A DNA stretch of 64,000 bases. It comes from Metallumcola ferriviriculae. GTDB taxonomy: Bacteria > Bacillota > JADQBR01. The notes beneath the pieces are model-generated. The model did not search any database, was not told the origin of the DNA, and saw only the letters and a program-made list of their open reading frames with translations. Below are positions 62,028-64,000 of this stretch, one piece after another (the first letter of the stretch is position 1; each line of letters opens with the position of its first letter). The DNA is taken from positions 1,526,501 through 1,590,500 of the forward strand of contig NZ_CP121694.1 in the NCBI RefSeq assembly GCF_035573695.1. Direction: 5' to 3'. The position numbers and the translations under genes are program-made.

Positions 62028-62582
62028 TTGAGTATTTGTATAAACTGTATTTGGGAGGAATTCAGTGTACCACTCAAAAGGTTCATTAAGAAACGAGTAG
62101 CAAACGACCAAGACGCTGAGGATATTTTCCAAGAGATTTTTATAAAAATCCACAGCAATATTGGAAGCTTGAGGAATGATAATAGAATCCATGCCTGGAT
62201 ATATCGAATAGCTCGTAATACTATTACGGATTATTATAGGAATCAGAATAATATTGAAACAACAGAACTCCCCGGAGATATGGAAAGTAGCAAAGAAGAG
62301 GAGTTATCTGCAAATCCTGAAATAGCCTCCTGCTTAAAAGTAATGATAGGCAATTTACCTGAGATATATAAACAGGCTGTACTTCTGACGGAATTTCAAA
62401 ACATGACACAAAAAGAGTTAAGTGAGGAAATGGGGATTTCCATATCAGGAGCAAAATCAAGGGTTCAGCGTGCAAGAAAAATGTTAAAAGAAATGTTGTT
62501 AGACTGCTGTCAGTTGGAAATCGATAGAAGAGGAAATATTATCGCCTATGAGCATAAAAATAGTGAATGCAAATATTGCTGA
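62028..62582 (+). CDS. sigZ: ECF sigma factor SigZ-like
   Basis: A 184-residue sigma factor: region 2 with AEDIFQEIFIKIHSNIGSLR and IHAWIYRIARNTITDYYR, region 4 with MTQKELSEEMGISISGAKSR. The C-terminal tail beyond region 4 (CCQLEIDRRGNIIAYE, then CKYC) is the SigZ hallmark and holds several Cys. The frame is open to 61971, but the TTG at 62028 with AAGGGG is the likely start. No anti-sigma gene follows. The arsM gene directly downstream is its probable target or partner. Confidence 0.87.
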   Translation: MSICINCIWEEFSVPLKRFIKKRVANDQDAEDIFQEIFIKIHSNIGSLRNDNRIHAWIYRIARNTITDYYRNQNNIETTELPGDMESSKEEELSANPEIASCLKVMIGNLPEIYKQAVLLTEFQNMTQKELSEEMGISISGAKSRVQRARKMLKEMLLDCCQLEIDRRGNIIAYEHKNSECKYC

Positions 62583-62588
62583 AAAAAT

Positions 62589-62616
62589 GGGCGTAAAAGT
62601 TGCGTCCTTTTTTCTT
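62589..62616 (+). terminator. Terminator between sigZ and arsM
   Basis: GGGCGT/GCGTCC stem (with wobble pairs) around AAAAGTT, followed by TTTTTTC. Confidence 0.65.
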
Positions 62617-62672
62617 TTCTTACGTCTTAATAGGTGAGAACCTTTGAATAATAGCTGGATGGAGGGTATGGT

Positions 62673-63530
62673 ATGACAAAAAGTAAAGAAGAGATTAGAG
62701 ACTTTATCAGGAAAAACTATGCGGAAGTCGCACAGAAAGGGTCTGAAGGAGGTTGCTGCGCTGGTGGATGTAGTTGTAGCGGTGCTCCGGCAGATATAAG
62801 TGAAACATCTATCAAAATCGGTTATGCCGAAGGTGATCTTGCAAATGTGCCGCCTGAAGCCAACATGGGACTTGGCTGCGGGAATCCCATCGCTATAGCC
62901 GCATTAAAAGAGGGGGAGGTAGTCCTTGACCTTGGCAGCGGAGGCGGTTTTGATTGCTTCCTTGCCAGAAGGCAGGTGGGGGAAACCGGACATGTGATTG
63001 GGGTTGATATGACACCTGATATGATTAAGCTGGCGAGGAAAAATGCTGAGAGAAGTGGGTATACAAATGTAGAGTTCAGATTGGGCGAGATTGAACATCT
63101 GCCTGTAGCCGATAGTTCAGTGGATATTATTATATCTAATTGTGTAATTAACCTTTCTCTGGATAAGGAACAGGTATTTAAAGAGGCTTTCAGGGTTCTT
63201 AAACCTGGTGGAAGGCTATCAACATCGGATGTTGTTGCAACAATGCAATTACCTCAAAATATTAAACAGGATTTGGCATTAATTGCAAGTTGTATTGGTG
63301 GCGCAGAGTATGTTGAAAATATCAAAGCAATGCTGCAAAAAGCGGGTTTTTGTGATATCCGAATGACCCGAAAAGAAAACAGCGGCGAAATTGTAAAGTC
63401 GTGGGCACCGGATAAGAATATTGAAGATTATGTTGCTTCTTACATAATTGAGGCAACAAAAGAGGTTAGTACGGTAACGAGCGGTGAGCCCTGCTGTAAT
63501 CCGTCTACATTAAAAGGCAGTTGTTGCTAG
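62673..63530 (+). CDS. arsM: Arsenite S-adenosylmethionine methyltransferase
   Basis: A 285-residue class I methyltransferase that methylates arsenite. SAM motif I is VVLDLGSGGGFDCFLA (near 85). The three Cys that bind As(III) are recognisable: GLGCGNP, ISNCVINLS and IASCIGGAEY. A Cys-rich N-terminus (GGCCAGGCSCSG) and a Cys-rich C-terminus (EPCCNP...GSCC) add further thiols. GGAGGG precedes the ATG. Next to sigZ and upstream of an MFS gene, it forms an arsenic-response group, although arsR, arsB and arsC are not in the window. Confidence 0.94.
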   Translation: MTKSKEEIRDFIRKNYAEVAQKGSEGGCCAGGCSCSGAPADISETSIKIGYAEGDLANVPPEANMGLGCGNPIAIAALKEGEVVLDLGSGGGFDCFLARRQVGETGHVIGVDMTPDMIKLARKNAERSGYTNVEFRLGEIEHLPVADSSVDIIISNCVINLSLDKEQVFKEAFRVLKPGGRLSTSDVVATMQLPQNIKQDLALIASCIGGAEYVENIKAMLQKAGFCDIRMTRKENSGEIVKSWAPDKNIEDYVASYIIEATKEVSTVTSGEPCCNPSTLKGSCC

Positions 63531-63649
63531 TTGTATTTTAAAACATGCGTTACCCAACCTCAGCCTGCCGGCTTTTGACTTTGCATGTAGACCCCAGAAG
63601 GTAATAATAAGGAGTACAGGCAATTGGTTTAAACTTAATCGCTAAGGCT

Positions 63650-63684
63650 AATCCCTGGTCTAAAAAGACTGGGATTTTTTTTAT
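63650..63684 (+). terminator. Terminator between arsM and the MFS gene
   Basis: AATCCC-T-GGTCT/AGACT-GGGATT hairpin with an AAAA loop and one bulge, followed by eight T. Confidence 0.82.
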
Positions 63685-63765
63685 TTTAACCAGAAGTCTT
63701 TTCAAACTCCTAGCAATGATATATAATTATATTCGAAAATACTTATATAGTTTTGGGGTGAGAAA

Positions 63766-64000
63766 ATGAAAACAAACAAGTTTATCGGCGTTCTAGGACT
63801 TGCCGGCTTTGTAGTTATGGCAGACAACTGGGTAGTTTCACCTATATTACCCGCAATAGCCAATGACCTTGGCTTGGAAATCAGTGAGGCAGGGCTGCTG
63901 ATTACCGCTTATATGATTCCTTTCGGTCTTTTGCAGCTGATTTTTGGACCGCTGGCGGATCGGTACGGTAAGCGGCAGGTAATAACTGCTTCTATGTTGT
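63766..64000 (+). CDS. MFS transporter, 5' part (runs off the window)
   Basis: An ATG at 63766 with TGGGGTGAG upstream opens a frame that remains open to the window end (78 codons). The first helix (FIGVLGLAGFVVMADNWVVS) and second helix (LLITAYMIPFGLLQLIFGPL) followed by ADRYGKRQV, the MFS motif A (GxLaDRxGrkx), identify a major facilitator. Its position after arsM might hint at export of an organoarsenical or drug, but the substrate cannot be told. Confidence 0.9.
   Translation, partial: MKTNKFIGVLGLAGFVVMADNWVVSPILPAIANDLGLEISEAGLLITAYMIPFGLLQLIFGPLADRYGKRQVITASML

Noticed and set aside
61766-62158. Full-length reading of this minus-strand frame as a 130-residue protein
   Set aside because: The first half is antisense to sigZ; only the last part resembles an integrase and is reported as a fragment.

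Overview
The window looks like a chromosomal piece of a spore-forming, monoderm Firmicute, most plausibly a Desulfotomaculum/Peptococcaceae-type clostridium. The evidence is gene content: ytaF and a CotJC-type spore Mn-catalase, a Tad pilus locus without an outer-membrane secretin, a sortase with an LPXTG substrate, lgt, and a FadR-type beta-oxidation operon. Strong AGGAGG ribosome binding sites and frequent TTG/GTG starts fit the same group. This placement is an inference; no rRNA or marker gene fixes it.

Layout. 0-13 kb is housekeeping: a zinc-ribbon protein, an ECF sigma/anti-sigma pair, CapA, polA-mutM-ytaF-coaE-lytic transglycosylase, nicotinate phosphoribosyltransferase, a solitary solute-binding lipoprotein, an MctB-like protein and tRNA-Leu(GAG). 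13-27.6 kb is a surface-appendage island: an O-antigen-ligase-like protein, a full Tad pilus set (flp, tadV, tadE, tadG, cpaB, tadZ, tadA, tadB, tadC), DUF192, an 812-residue LPXTG repeat protein, its sortase, and a convergent secreted transglutaminase-like protein. 27.7-34 kb is fatty-acid beta-oxidation (fadR, fadN, fadA, fadE). 34-45 kb holds DUF1540 and CotJC-like proteins, a small minus-strand operon, a tryptophan transporter, an Opp peptide transporter, speE-speB and a tRNA Asp-Phe-Gly operon. 45-50 kb has a CZB chemoreceptor, an unexplained structured leader, two membrane proteins, lgt, tRNA-Cys and tRNA-Leu(TAA). 50-64 kb is an accessory zone with decayed genes (two integrase remnants, an IS256 remnant, an MBL remnant, a PflX-like remnant) mixed with regulators (PaaX-like, TetR, BlaI/BlaR1), a polysaccharide deacetylase, SigZ-ArsM and the start of an MFS transporter.

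The most interesting result is regulatory. A class II cyclic-di-GMP riboswitch with an overlapping terminator precedes the Tad island. A class I cyclic-di-GMP riboswitch on the other strand precedes the transglutaminase-like gene at the island's far end. Both sequence matches are strong. They suggest that one second messenger controls pili and cell-wall-anchored protein on one side and a secreted surface-modifying enzyme on the other, like the attach/release logic known in Clostridioides difficile. A perfectly phased run of seven (G/U)AG triplets upstream of the tryptophan transporter is a clear candidate TRAP-binding site. Several genes shorter than 60 codons (flp pilin, 57-aa, 38-aa and 46-aa proteins) are also described.
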